From contig VGZQ01000016.1 in the NCBI GenBank assembly GCA_016872535.1, forward strand, positions 1 to 45,307: a stretch of DNA of 45,307 nucleotides. The letters run 5' to 3'. The position numbers were made by a program, and so were the translations under genes. Below the pieces are notes generated by a model, which was not told the origin of the DNA, did not search any database, and saw nothing but the letters and a program-made list of their open reading frames with translations. This stretch comes from Rhodospirillales bacterium (GTDB lineage: Bacteria > Pseudomonadota > Alphaproteobacteria > Rhodospirillales > 2-12-FULL-67-15). Position 1 is the stretch's first letter, and each line of letters opens with the position of its first letter. Positions 15,438 through 23,286 of this stretch are shown here, in pieces.

Positions 15438-15827
15438 TTACGCGGCGGCGCGGACGACGAGGCCGGCCTGGCTGAGCTGCGCCTTCTTGGCGTCCTTCTC
15501 GGCCGCCTGGTCGACGGAGGCGTCGAAAGCGAGCGCGGCCTCGGAGAGGATGACGGGACCGCGCGCCACCGCGACGCCGATGGCATCGCCGGCGCCGGCG
15601 TCGACGGCTTGCGTCAGCACCGCGACGGCGGTCTCGGCGCCTTCGTCGCCGACGACGGCGGCGGCCGGCGAGAGGCGGTACTTGGCCGTTGCCGTGATCT
15701 TTCCGAGCACGGCGCCCAGCGGGTAGCTGGCGCCGCCCTTGAGGATGACGGTCTCGCGGCAGTAGCCGGCGTTGAGTTCGTACTTCAAGAGATCGCCCAG
15801 GGTGGGCGTAGCGACGAGGACGGGCAT
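15438..15827 (-). CDS. Head decoration protein, lambda gpD family
   Basis: 129 residues. The segments YELNAGYCRETVILKGGASY, LGAVLGKITATAKYRLSPAA and GVAVARGPVILSEAALAFDA match the gpD/SHP-type capsid-stabilising family. GGAGG lies 7 bases before the ATG. It is encoded between the protease/scaffold gene and the capsid gene, as in lambda. Trimers bind the expanded capsid at three-fold sites and stabilise it against DNA pressure. Confidence 0.88.
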   Translation of the reverse strand: MPVLVATPTLGDLLKYELNAGYCRETVILKGGASYPLGAVLGKITATAKYRLSPAAAVVGDEGAETAVAVLTQAVDAGAGDAIGVAVARGPVILSEAALAFDASVDQAAEKDAKKAQLSQAGLVVRAAA

Positions 15828-15873
15828 GATGGGAGCCTCCGGATTTCAGGGATGGGGGATAGGAAGTGGCGGT

Positions 15874-16248
15874 TCAGGCCGGTGCGCCCTTGCCGGCGGC
15901 TTGCTTGGCGCGCTTGACGATGGGGCTTTCGGCCGGCCGGGCGGCCGCCGGCGCGGTGGCGACGATGTCCGCGGCATCGGAACGGGTGGCCAGTTCGTCG
16001 AGCACCGAGCGGCGGAGCGCGTCAGCTCGGACGCCCTTGGCCATGGCCTCGGCGGCGTCGACCTTTAGCCCTAAGCGCGCGGCCTGGGCGGCGACGGCGG
16101 CGAGCTCGGCGTATTCGCCGCGCAGCCGCTGTTCGACCTGCGTCACGTCGGAGACATTGACGGCAGGCCCTTGTACGGGCGCGGCGTCGGGCGCGGGGGG
16201 CACGGGCCCTTCGGCCCCGGGATTGATGGTCGGATCGGCGGTCTGCAT
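15874..16248 (-). CDS. Scaffold protein from an internal start (lambda Nu3-like)
   Basis: An in-frame ATG at 16248 within the protease gene is preceded by AAAGGAGG with 5 bases of spacing, one of the strongest Shine-Dalgarno sequences in the window. It would yield a separate 124-residue protein, MQTADPTINPG to the shared C-terminus, made mostly of helix. In lambda the Nu3 scaffold is made in just this way from within gene C. The product would template capsid assembly and then be degraded. Confidence 0.82.
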   Translation of the reverse strand: MQTADPTINPGAEGPVPPAPDAAPVQGPAVNVSDVTQVEQRLRGEYAELAAVAAQAARLGLKVDAAEAMAKGVRADALRRSVLDELATRSDAADIVATAPAAARPAESPIVKRAKQAAGKGAPA

Positions 16249-17139
16249 GGAAGCCTCCTTTCGGCTTTCGGTGGGACGCGCGGCGCGGCCGCGCGTGGTG
16301 GGTTTGGGGGCGAGCGTGGCGACAAGATCGGCAACTGCGTCGCGGAGCGTGCCGACCCGGTCGGCGAGTCCGGCCTTCACCGCCAGATCGCCGCGATAGA
16401 CGGCGGCCTCGGTGGCGCGGACGGCTTCGGGCGGAAGGTTGCGGTTGCGGGCGACGAGCGCCACGAAGCGGTCGTAGAGTCGGTCCACGTCGGTCTGGAC
16501 GTCGGCCCGGGCTCGGGGACTGAGCGGCTCGTGGGGGTTGCCGTCGATCTTGCGCTCGCCGGCATGGACGAAGGTCCAGGAAAGACCGGCCATGCGATCA
16601 GCGCCGCTCTCGTCCACATGCACCGCCACCACGCCGACGGAGCCGACCTCTCCGGTCTGGGTGATGACGAGGCGATCGGCGGCGGAGGCGATGGCATAGG
16701 CGGCGGAGAGCGCTGCCTCGCCGGCGACCGCCCAGATCGGCTTGCCGCTTTCCCTGGCGAGCGCGGCGATGCGCTCGACCAGATCGAACAGCCCGCCGAC
16801 CTCGCCTCCTGGGGAGTCGATGTCGAACACGATGCCCCGCACCAAGGCGTCGGCGACCGCCGCCTCGACGGCGTCGCCGATGTCACCATAGGACGTGAGC
16901 CCGCTGGCCGCCGCCAGATACCCGGAGCGCGATACCAGCGTGCCGGCGACCGGAATGACGGCGATGCCGTCCGGCGTGATGGCGGTCGCTCGCGCGGGCG
17001 CGGCGCCAATGTCCAACGGCTCCAGCGCCTGGCCGGCAAGCCGGGGCCCGAGCACGCCGAGGATCGCGTCGAGCTTGGGCCGCGCGATCATCAAGGGCGT
17101 CCCGAACAGGCGGGACGCGATGTGAGGAAGATCGGTCAT
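15874..17139 (-). CDS. S49-family prohead protease (lambda C-like) with C-terminal scaffold
   Basis: 421 residues from the ATG at 17139. The S49/SppA fold is visible as VIPVAGTLVSRSG, FDIDSPGGEVGGLF and AVAGEAALSAAYAIASAAD. S145 in ALSAAY and K197 in GERKIDGNP are the candidate Ser-Lys dyad. The C-terminal 125 residues are Ala/Glu/Arg-rich helix with Pro-rich linkers, like the scaffold part of lambda C. The protease matures the prohead and removes the scaffold. The gene follows the portal and precedes gpD. The frame extends upstream of 17139, but that part covers the portal stop and is not needed. Confidence 0.9.
   Translation of the reverse strand: MTDLPHIASRLFGTPLMIARPKLDAILGVLGPRLAGQALEPLDIGAAPARATAITPDGIAVIPVAGTLVSRSGYLAAASGLTSYGDIGDAVEAAVADALVRGIVFDIDSPGGEVGGLFDLVERIAALARESGKPIWAVAGEAALSAAYAIASAADRLVITQTGEVGSVGVVAVHVDESGADRMAGLSWTFVHAGERKIDGNPHEPLSPRARADVQTDVDRLYDRFVALVARNRNLPPEAVRATEAAVYRGDLAVKAGLADRVGTLRDAVADLVATLAPKPTTRGRAARPTESRKEASMQTADPTINPGAEGPVPPAPDAAPVQGPAVNVSDVTQVEQRLRGEYAELAAVAAQAARLGLKVDAAEAMAKGVRADALRRSVLDELATRSDAADIVATAPAAARPAESPIVKRAKQAAGKGAPA
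16254..16261 (-). promoter_or_regulatory. Strong internal ribosome binding site for the scaffold
   Basis: AAAGGAGG on the coding strand, within the protease reading frame (it encodes part of SRKEAS), five bases before the internal ATG at 16248. Its strength and spacing are what decide the internal start. Confidence 0.82.
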
Positions 17140-17152
17140 CGGATTCCAGAGA

Positions 17153-18631
17153 TCAGGGAACAGAAGGTGGCGCTTCGGCGGAATCGCCGGCGATGTCTTG
17201 TGCAGGTTCGACGAGTTTGGCCGCCGTCTGGCCGAAGACGAGTCCGAGCGACCGTTCCCGCGCCTTGTCGGCGGCGATCTCGGCGTCGACCTGCTCGGCG
17301 TCGAAGCCGCGCTCGGCGATGGCCTGGGTCCGGCTCTTGAGCCCCGCATCGATCTGCTCGATCTCGGCGCGGGCGTCCTTCAGGGGGTCGACCCACTCCC
17401 AGCGCGGCGGCAGCCACGAGCAGGCGAGATACTCGGCCCGGCGCCGGTCGTAGCCGGGGATGTCGAGCGCGCCCGAGAGCACGGCCGCGTCCATCCAGCG
17501 CCGCCAGACGGCGCGGCAGAGCTGGAAGACCAGCACCGAGTGCTGCCAAGCCTCGACCCGGCGGCGGAACTCCAGCAACGCCAGGCGCGAGTTCGAGTAG
17601 TTGGCCTTCAGCATGTCGTTCGAGAGGTAGGCATAGGGCACGCCGAGGGCGGCGGAGACCTGCAGCAGAGTGCGGTACTGGAACGGCTCGTAGGAGCCGC
17701 CGACGTCGGCCGGAGTGGAGGTCTGGATCTGCTCGCCCGGCTCCAGCATCACCACCTGTCCGGGCTGCACGTCCATGGTCCGCTCGCCGTCCGGCTCCGT
17801 CTCCTCGGCGAGATCGAAGGGCTCGCCAGGAGCGGGCGTGGTGACGAAGAGGGCGTACATGGCCGCCACCTTCTTGCGGTCGAGCTCGGCGTCGTCGTAC
17901 TGATCCAAGAGGAACAGCTTGACGATGGCGGGCGCGAAACGGGAGACGCCGCGCAACTGCCCGGCATCGACCGGATCGATAACATGCACGATCTCCGAGG
18001 CCGGGATGCGCGCCGTCTCGCCTGCCAGCCCCGGATCGGTCACGTCGCCGGGATGGCGGCGCAGGAAGTGATAGGCGACGCGCCGGCCGATGCGGTCGAA
18101 CTCGATGCCCTGACGGACGACGTTGCCGTTGGGGAGCGTTTCGGTCCGCGACAGCGGCAGCATCTCGGAGGGGATCATCTGCAGTTGCAGCGGCACCGCC
18201 AGGCCGTCCTCGAGGCGGCGCGGGCGGAAGCGGAAGAACACCTCGCCGGCGATGAACACCTCGCGGACCGCCCGGCGCTGCAGGCCATAGAAGTCGGTGA
18301 ATCCCTCGGCGTCGCTCTCGTCGGTCCAGGCCAGCCACAGCGTCTGCACGCGTGCCTTCAGTTCCGCATCGCCGATCAGCGACGACGGCTTGATGCCGGC
18401 GCCGACCACGTTGCCGGCCCAGCTCTCGATGGCATTCGCCGCGTAGCCGTTGTTGCGGATCAGGTGCCGGGCGCGCGCCGTGATGTCCGGACCGGCGGCG
18501 GCGATCAGCGTGTTGAGATGGGCGCGCGAGGGCTGGAAGGCCCTGAGCCGGCGATTGCCCATCCCCGCCTCGAAGCCCCCATTGAACCCGCCGATGAAGG
18601 CACCGATGCGGCGGCGCAGGCTGCCGAGCAT
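17153..18631 (-). CDS. Portal protein, lambda B family
   Basis: 492 residues from the ATG at 18631; the open frame above this is a shadow of the terminase. The lambda-type portal pattern is clear: AFQPSRAHLNTLIAAAGPDI, RARHLIRNNGYAANAIESWA, GAGIKPSS, TDFYGLQRRAVREVFIAGEV, HVIDPVDAGQLRGVSRFAPA, and ALGVPYAYLSNDMLKANYSN with SRLALLEFRRRVEAW. It forms the dodecameric DNA entry ring. It is encoded after gpW and before the protease, as in lambda. The length is close to the family norm. Confidence 0.94.
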   Translation of the reverse strand: MLGSLRRRIGAFIGGFNGGFEAGMGNRRLRAFQPSRAHLNTLIAAAGPDITARARHLIRNNGYAANAIESWAGNVVGAGIKPSSLIGDAELKARVQTLWLAWTDESDAEGFTDFYGLQRRAVREVFIAGEVFFRFRPRRLEDGLAVPLQLQMIPSEMLPLSRTETLPNGNVVRQGIEFDRIGRRVAYHFLRRHPGDVTDPGLAGETARIPASEIVHVIDPVDAGQLRGVSRFAPAIVKLFLLDQYDDAELDRKKVAAMYALFVTTPAPGEPFDLAEETEPDGERTMDVQPGQVVMLEPGEQIQTSTPADVGGSYEPFQYRTLLQVSAALGVPYAYLSNDMLKANYSNSRLALLEFRRRVEAWQHSVLVFQLCRAVWRRWMDAAVLSGALDIPGYDRRRAEYLACSWLPPRWEWVDPLKDARAEIEQIDAGLKSRTQAIAERGFDAEQVDAEIAADKARERSLGLVFGQTAAKLVEPAQDIAGDSAEAPPSVP

Positions 18632-18633
18632 AA

Positions 18634-18843
18634 TCAGAGTCCCTTGCTCGCGTAGACGAGAATTCGGCGGCGCGGGCCTCTCTTCTCCATCTGGGCGATG
18701 CGCCGCTCCAGGTCGGCCAGGACCTTGTCGGCCTGGGCCAGGTCGTACTGGACGCTGCGGTCGCCGACCGAGACGCGGCTGACCAGCGAATTGCGCCGCG
18801 CCAGCACGCGCTCGCGCTCGGCCTTGAGTTCGTCGAGGGTCAT
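18634..18843 (-). CDS. Head-tail joining protein gpW
   Basis: 69 residues, the usual size of lambda gpW. The pattern is TLDELKAERERVLARRNSLV, SVQYDLAQADKVLADLERRI, then a basic tail. It lies between the large terminase (6-base gap) and portal (2-base gap) genes, exactly as in lambda. gpW binds the portal after packaging to retain DNA and receive the tail. Confidence 0.85.
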   Translation of the reverse strand: MTLDELKAERERVLARRNSLVSRVSVGDRSVQYDLAQADKVLADLERRIAQMEKRGPRRRILVYASKGL

Positions 18844-18849
18844 GGACGG

Positions 18850-20877
18850 TCACGACATGTAGGAGGAACGGAACACCTTGCGGCCCCTGCGGATCGGGCG
18901 GCGCACGAGGCCGGCGTTGGGGGCCGCGTCGGTATCGCTTGCGCTCTCGGAACCGACGGCGGGGACACCGACCCCCGCCGGTTCGCGGGGGCAGGCCTGT
19001 GCTTCCAGGTCCCGCCACTTGCTCTCCGCCCAGCGGTCGGCGCCGAGAATCCAGGCGGCGGCGCGGGCGTAAGTACGGCAGTCGAGCGCCTCGTTGCGCT
19101 CGCGCAGCTTCTGCCATTCGAGCCGGGCGAAGCCGCGCCGGGTCTTCACCGTGACCAGCTGCTCGGCCACCAGCTGCTTCACCCACTCGGCATCGGCCCA
19201 CGACGGCAGATGCACCGTTCCGGCCGGGAAGCAGGCACCCGCCGCCCGCTCCTCGTCGGTCGGGCGGTCGAGGCGCAGGTATCGGTAGGTCTCCGACTTG
19301 AAGGTGGAGACGGCGACGGTCCAGAGGCGCGCGCCGCGCCGGACCTTCTTGCCGCCTTCGGTCGAGTCGACGTAGGTCGGCCCCGAGACCGGGCTCGCGC
19401 GATTGAAGCCCTCGACGCCCTTGACCGGCGCCACCTGGCCGAACCCAGACCGGCGCGCCCACGCGTACACGGCGGGGGTCTCGTAGCCGGTGTCGATGGC
19501 GAGGCGGGCGATCCCCATGGCGGTGCCGCCGGCGTGCATCCAGGTGCGGCCGAGCAGTTTGTCCAGCTCGGCCCAGGTCTCGGCTTTCTCGGGACCGCCC
19601 TCGATGACGATGTGGTCGATCAGCCAGCTTTCCAGTCCCCGGCCCCAGGCCCAGACGTCGATCTCGATCCGGTCCTTCTGGACGTCGGCGCCGGCCGTCA
19701 GGAACAGCGCGCCGGCCGGCACCGTGCCGTTCGGCCACGTCTCGCGCCGCTCGTAGATGCGCTGCCAGTCCGGCGCCTCGCCGGTTTCCATCCAGGTCTC
19801 GCCAAGCATGCTGTTCTTGAAGCTCCGCTTGGCCTCGTCCGTCGCCTGCGCCGTCTCCCAGGCCCGGGCGATCTCCGTCCATGACAGCCAGCCCACGGGC
19901 GAATAGAGCGCCGAGAGGTGGAAGCCGATCGTGCCCGGATCGGACGATGTCGCGGTCGCTCGCCACTCGCCGGCCGCCAGCATAGCGGTCTTGTGATGTT
20001 CCTCGATCGCGCCGTCGCATGCCTCGCAAAGATAGCGTGCCGTCTCCGGCTTGCTTTTCTCCCACCGGAGCCGCTCGAAGCGGAGCCACTGCCGGTGTTC
20101 GCAATGCGGACAGGGCACGAAGTAGCGCCGCTGGTCGGAGGCTTCGTACTCGCGCTCGATGCGCGAGACCCCGTGGATCGTCGGCGTCGAGGCCAAGAAT
20201 ATTTTGCTCCGCCACGCGAACGTGCGCGTGCGCGCCTCGGCGAGCGCCACCGGATCGCCCTCCTCGTCGGCCGAGGGCGGATAGGCGTCCACCTCGTCCA
20301 GAAACAGATAGCGCGCCGGCATCGAGCGCAGGCCGACCGCGCTGTTGGCGCCGGTCATGACCAGCAGCCCCGCCGGGAACTCCTTCGACAGCACCGTGTT
20401 GCCGGCATCGCGGGACCGCGCCGGCTTCACACGCTCGCGCAGAATGGGGCTCTCCTCGATCAGCGGGTCGATGCGCTGGCGCGAGAAGCGCTTGGCGAGC
20501 TCGACGGTCGGCTGCACGGCGAGCATCGGTCCCGGCGCGTGGTGGATGACGTAGCCGATCCAGCAGTTGCCACCCTCCGTGGCGCCGACCTGCGCCGCCT
20601 TCATGAATACGATGCGACGCGCGGCATGCGACGGCGACAGCGCGTCCATGATCGCCCGCATGTAGGGGGTGCGACCGGTTCGGTAACGCCCGGGCTCGGC
20701 CGAAGCGCGCGGGCTGAGCACGCGATGCCGGTCGGCCCACTCGGAAACGCTGAGCGTCGGGTCCGGCGTTAGGCCATCGCGCCACGATTGGCGGAATTCC
20801 TCGCCGCCCTCGAAACCAGCCGGGTCATCGAAACTCGGGTCGAACCTCGGCGAGGTCGGCGAGGTGAGCTCGGACAT
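18850..20877 (-). CDS. Terminase large subunit, GpA family
   Basis: 675 residues. The N-terminal SVSEWADRHRVLSPRASAEP is typical of GpA. The ATPase has a variant Walker A, KAAQVGATEGG, at about 93-103 and Walker B YLFLDEVDAY at about 190-199 with D194 and E195. A CPHC...CEAC Cys set lies near 250-290, and the nuclease region includes GADVQKDRIEIDVWAWGRG. The protein packages DNA from concatemers and cuts at cos-type sites in relatives. It overlaps the small subunit gene by 53 bases. The final 60 residues are low-complexity with a basic end. Confidence 0.95.
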   Translation of the reverse strand: MSELTSPTSPRFDPSFDDPAGFEGGEEFRQSWRDGLTPDPTLSVSEWADRHRVLSPRASAEPGRYRTGRTPYMRAIMDALSPSHAARRIVFMKAAQVGATEGGNCWIGYVIHHAPGPMLAVQPTVELAKRFSRQRIDPLIEESPILRERVKPARSRDAGNTVLSKEFPAGLLVMTGANSAVGLRSMPARYLFLDEVDAYPPSADEEGDPVALAEARTRTFAWRSKIFLASTPTIHGVSRIEREYEASDQRRYFVPCPHCEHRQWLRFERLRWEKSKPETARYLCEACDGAIEEHHKTAMLAAGEWRATATSSDPGTIGFHLSALYSPVGWLSWTEIARAWETAQATDEAKRSFKNSMLGETWMETGEAPDWQRIYERRETWPNGTVPAGALFLTAGADVQKDRIEIDVWAWGRGLESWLIDHIVIEGGPEKAETWAELDKLLGRTWMHAGGTAMGIARLAIDTGYETPAVYAWARRSGFGQVAPVKGVEGFNRASPVSGPTYVDSTEGGKKVRRGARLWTVAVSTFKSETYRYLRLDRPTDEERAAGACFPAGTVHLPSWADAEWVKQLVAEQLVTVKTRRGFARLEWQKLRERNEALDCRTYARAAAWILGADRWAESKWRDLEAQACPREPAGVGVPAVGSESASDTDAAPNAGLVRRPIRRGRKVFRSSYMS

Positions 20878-21382
20878 GGGTCTCCAGAACCTTCTGCATC
20901 GGATGCGCCTCCACGCCGAGTTCGGCCGCCATCAATGCCGCGACGCGCGCCGGCCAGTTGACCCAGCCGTCCCGCTCCTCGCGCGCCAGCCGGAACACCA
21001 GCGCGGTTGCCCGCGCCCGGTCCACCATCTCGCCCTTCATGCGTTGCAGCCGCAGGCGGGCGAGATGCGCCTTGGCGATCTCGTGGGCGGTGCGGGCCTG
21101 GACGAAGGTGACGCCACCTCCCTCTGGGCCGCCCACGGGAAGTCCTTGCTCCTTGAGCGTCTCGCGCACCGAGCCCAGCGCCACGTCCGCGACCGGCTTT
21201 AGCTTCCGCGGCTTCGGTTTGGATCGCCCGGGCTCGGTCGTGCGCTCCCAGGCGGCGTCCGCCTTTGCCGGATCGACGGTGCCGTCGGGCTCCACCGGAA
21301 TGCGACCGGCCTTGATCGCCTTCTGCACGGCGACGTGGCTCACGCCGCGATGCCGGGCGTAGGCGCGGATCGACAGTCCCAA
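20825..21382 (-). CDS. Terminase small subunit (Nu1-like)
   Basis: 185 residues from a TTG at 21382, preceded by GGAG with 7 bases of spacing. The frame stays open to a GTG at 21460, but that extension has no Shine-Dalgarno and adds a non-conserved leader. The N-terminal helix-turn-helix (SIRAYARHRGVSHVAVQKAI) fits DNA recognition, and the helical C-terminus (FVQARTAHEIAKAHLARLRL, MVDRARATALVFRLAREERD) fits oligomerisation and binding to the large subunit. It recognises the packaging site. It is the first head gene of the late operon. Confidence 0.8.
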   Translation of the reverse strand: MGLSIRAYARHRGVSHVAVQKAIKAGRIPVEPDGTVDPAKADAAWERTTEPGRSKPKPRKLKPVADVALGSVRETLKEQGLPVGGPEGGGVTFVQARTAHEIAKAHLARLRLQRMKGEMVDRARATALVFRLAREERDGWVNWPARVAALMAAELGVEAHPMQKVLETHVRAHLADLAEVRPEFR

Positions 21383-21482
21383 CTGCAGTCTCCGGAAGAA
21401 AGGAAGCGCCGCGCCGAAACGGAATGCCGCCGGGACACTGGTCCCGGCGGCACTGGCCACGGTCGGCGGCTTGGGCGGCGCG

Positions 21483-21719
21483 TCAGGTATGTCGCGGCGC
21501 GAGGACGCGGAACCCCTGCTTCAGCGCCGTCGCGCCGAACAGCGCGCCCGGGCCGTTTCCCTCCTCGTCGCGGGACGGGAAGAGAATGGCGCCGTTGTCG
21601 AGGACGAGGGCGGGCACGGTTTCGTCGGGCGGCCAGCCTTCGGCCTCGAGCTCGCGCACGCTCATCGAACGCACTTCGACGATGCGGCGGCCCGCGAGGG
21701 TGACTTGGGTGTCGGTCAT
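21483..21719 (-). CDS. Small hypothetical phage protein
   Basis: 78 residues, MTDTQVTLAGRRIVEVRSMS to GFRVLAPRHT. It contains ALVLDNGAILFPSRDEEGNG, a segment I have seen in small alphaproteobacterial phage proteins of unknown function. No membrane segment or known motif. It lies 7 bases after the DUF3489 gene and just upstream of the small terminase, so it is probably co-transcribed with one or the other. Confidence 0.65.
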   Translation of the reverse strand: MTDTQVTLAGRRIVEVRSMSVRELEAEGWPPDETVPALVLDNGAILFPSRDEEGNGPGALFGATALKQGFRVLAPRHT

Positions 21720-21726
21720 GATCGCC

Positions 21727-22215
21727 TCACGCCTCGATCCGGTAGACGCGGCGACCCTCGACCTTCTCCGAGGTCACCTCGAGGCCGAGCTTCTTCTTGA
21801 GCGCGCCGGCGATGGCGCCACGCACCGTGTGCGGTTGCCAGCCGAAGGCCTTGGCGATCTCCTCGATGCTGGCGCCCTCCTTGCGCTTCAGCATCTCGAT
21901 CAGACGAGCCTGCTTGCTGTCGGCCCGTGTCGCGCGCGGTGCCTTGGCGTCGCCCTTCTTGGACGCGTCCTTGGCGCGGCCGGTGCGTTTGGCCTTGGGG
22001 GCGGACGCGGGCTGGACGCCGACGGCGCGCAGGCCTTCGTCCGTGGCGACCAGAACGTCGCCCTCGTGGCGGGCGAGTCCGGCCGAGACGAGGGCGTCGG
22101 CGACCTTCTTGACGGCGCCGCCCCGCAGGCGCTCGGGCCAGCGGATGGCGCGGTCGTCATGCTTGGCGGCGATCTTCAGGACCGATTGCTGGGTGGCGGT
22201 GAGCGTGTTCGTCAT
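21727..22215 (-). CDS. DUF3489-family putative DNA-binding protein
   Basis: 162 residues from the ATG at 22215, with AAGGAG 7 bases upstream. Two DNA-binding-like regions are separated by a Lys/Ala/Arg-rich linker. The N-terminal part (LTATQQSVLKIAAKHDDRAI, ADALVSAGLARHEGDVLVAT) looks winged-helix. The C-terminal part (KQARLIEMLKRKEGASIEEI, AKAFGWQPHTVRGAIAGALK, and VEGRRVYRI) is the DUF3489 helix-turn-helix. A regulatory role is likely, perhaps of late genes given its position, but that is inference. Confidence 0.82.
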   Translation of the reverse strand: MTNTLTATQQSVLKIAAKHDDRAIRWPERLRGGAVKKVADALVSAGLARHEGDVLVATDEGLRAVGVQPASAPKAKRTGRAKDASKKGDAKAPRATRADSKQARLIEMLKRKEGASIEEIAKAFGWQPHTVRGAIAGALKKKLGLEVTSEKVEGRRVYRIEA

Positions 22216-22316
22216 GGAAGTCTCCTTCGGGTCAAGGAGCGCGGACGATCCCGCGCCCCTACCACCCGAAGCCCCGCCGGGCGGACCCGGTCGGGGCCGA
22301 GCGGAGCCGTGGCCAG

Positions 22317-22538
22317 CTATCCGGCGAACTCGCCTTCCTTGAAGGCGCTGTCGGTGATCCGCTTGAGCAGCTCGGCGTAGTGGCCGAGCGTCCCGACGTG
22401 GCCCCAATTGATCTCGTCCGGGCTCCAGTCGAAGTGGTCGTCGCTCAAGTCCCGGAGGCGGGTGAGCATGGCGTCGATCTCGGCCTTCTTGGCGATGAAG
22501 GCGTCGAGGGCCTGGGGGTTGTCGCGGCGCTTGGTCAT
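22317..22538 (-). CDS. Small hypothetical phage protein
   Basis: 73 residues from the ATG at 22538, with GGAG 8 bases upstream; the frame is open to 22568. The sequence MTKRRDNPQALDAFIAKKAE, then IDAMLTRLRDLSDDHFDWSP, and GTLGHYAELLKRITDSAF is mostly helical. It recurs in alphaproteobacterial phages as an unnamed family. No function can be assigned. It is followed by a 101-base gap before the DUF3489 gene. Confidence 0.7.
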   Translation of the reverse strand: MTKRRDNPQALDAFIAKKAEIDAMLTRLRDLSDDHFDWSPDEINWGHVGTLGHYAELLKRITDSAFKEGEFAG

Positions 22539-22639
22539 GGCGGCATCTCCGTTGTCGATGGCGCACATGAACGCTCTATACGGAGCATAATCCGAGCCGA
22601 TAAGCCGATCATCGGATTGCTTTGTTGGGGCCGTTTAGA

Positions 22640-22876
22640 TCATCTTATGATCCGGCGCGATGGCACTTGCCGCAGGGCCTCGAACAGCCGCCGGAGCGTA
22701 TAGCTGCGGGCGACGCTCACGGCCGTGAAGATCGCCCCGATCAGCAGGTTATCGGACAGGCTCGCCCGCAGCCCGAACATCGGGAACACCATTGCCTGGG
22801 TGGCGACCGCGATGCCGTAGCCGACCGCCACGTTGGCGACGGCTTCGACCATGGACATGCGCCGCGATTGTCTCAA
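22640..22876 (-). CDS. Small membrane protein, DUF7220-like
   Basis: 78 residues. Two hydrophobic segments are visible, MVEAVANVAVGYGIAVATQA and SDNLLIGAIFTAVSVARSY, followed by LRRLFEAL, matching DUF7220-type phage proteins. The start is a TTG at 22876 with GGAG 8 bases upstream that overlaps the stop of the decayed methylase; ATGs at 22858 and 22852 are alternatives. The location in the inner membrane is inferred. The function of the family is unknown. Confidence 0.75.
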   Translation of the reverse strand: MRQSRRMSMVEAVANVAVGYGIAVATQAMVFPMFGLRASLSDNLLIGAIFTAVSVARSYTLRRLFEALRQVPSRRIIR

Positions 22877-23277
22877 CCTTCACACTCCCAGCCGAGCCTT
22901 GAGAGTTCGCCACGCATGCGCCGCAGCCAGGGGGACCACGCCGTTGCCGCAGAGGCGAAGCCGGTCCACCCGATGGGCCAGCCCATCAGCGCCTCGACGA
23001 ACAGCGGGTTCAGCGTCGGGGCGCGCCGCCGTCCGGCGACCGAGAACGGCTGGCACGGATAGCCCGCAAGGACGATGTCCACCGCGCCACGCCACGGGCG
23101 GCCGTCGAAGGTCGCAAGGTCGTCCCAGACAGGCGCCGGATCCAGGGCCGCTTCTTCCATCCGGGCCACGAGGACGGCCGAGGTCGAGTCCTCCGGCGCC
23201 GGCGCAGAGCGAGAGCCCGAACAGGGGCCGTCCTCCCCGGCCGCCAGGATCCGTGGCGGGATGTGGAGCCAGACCAT
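22873..23277 (-). pseudogene. Decayed C5-cytosine DNA methyltransferase
   Basis: The readable frame (134 residues) has the catalytic motif IV AGYPCQPFSVAGRR, preceded by LVARMEEAALDPAPVWDDLA and TFDGRPWRGAVDIV, which are typical of phage C5 methylases. Motif I, GLSLCAGAGGLDLG, is present but in another frame just upstream (about 23190-23230). The expected sequence between motif I and LVARMEE is missing. After GRRR the protein jumps to a C-terminal segment (LNPLFVEALMGWPIGWTGF), skipping motifs VI-VIII and the recognition domain. Two deletions, one frame-shifting, therefore explain it. It may still be translated but cannot be an active enzyme as seen. Confidence 0.7.
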
Positions 23278-23286
23278 GCACGAGGG

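Noticed and set aside
18632-20785. N-terminal extension of the portal frame to 1210 residues
   Set aside because: The extension lies over the terminase gene in another frame and is Arg-rich noise. The portal start at 18631 matches the lambda B family length.
21383-21460. GTG start for the small terminase at 21460
   Set aside because: No Shine-Dalgarno, and the leader MASAAGTSVPAAFRFG is not typical. The TTG at 21382 has GGAG at good spacing, though this remains uncertain.
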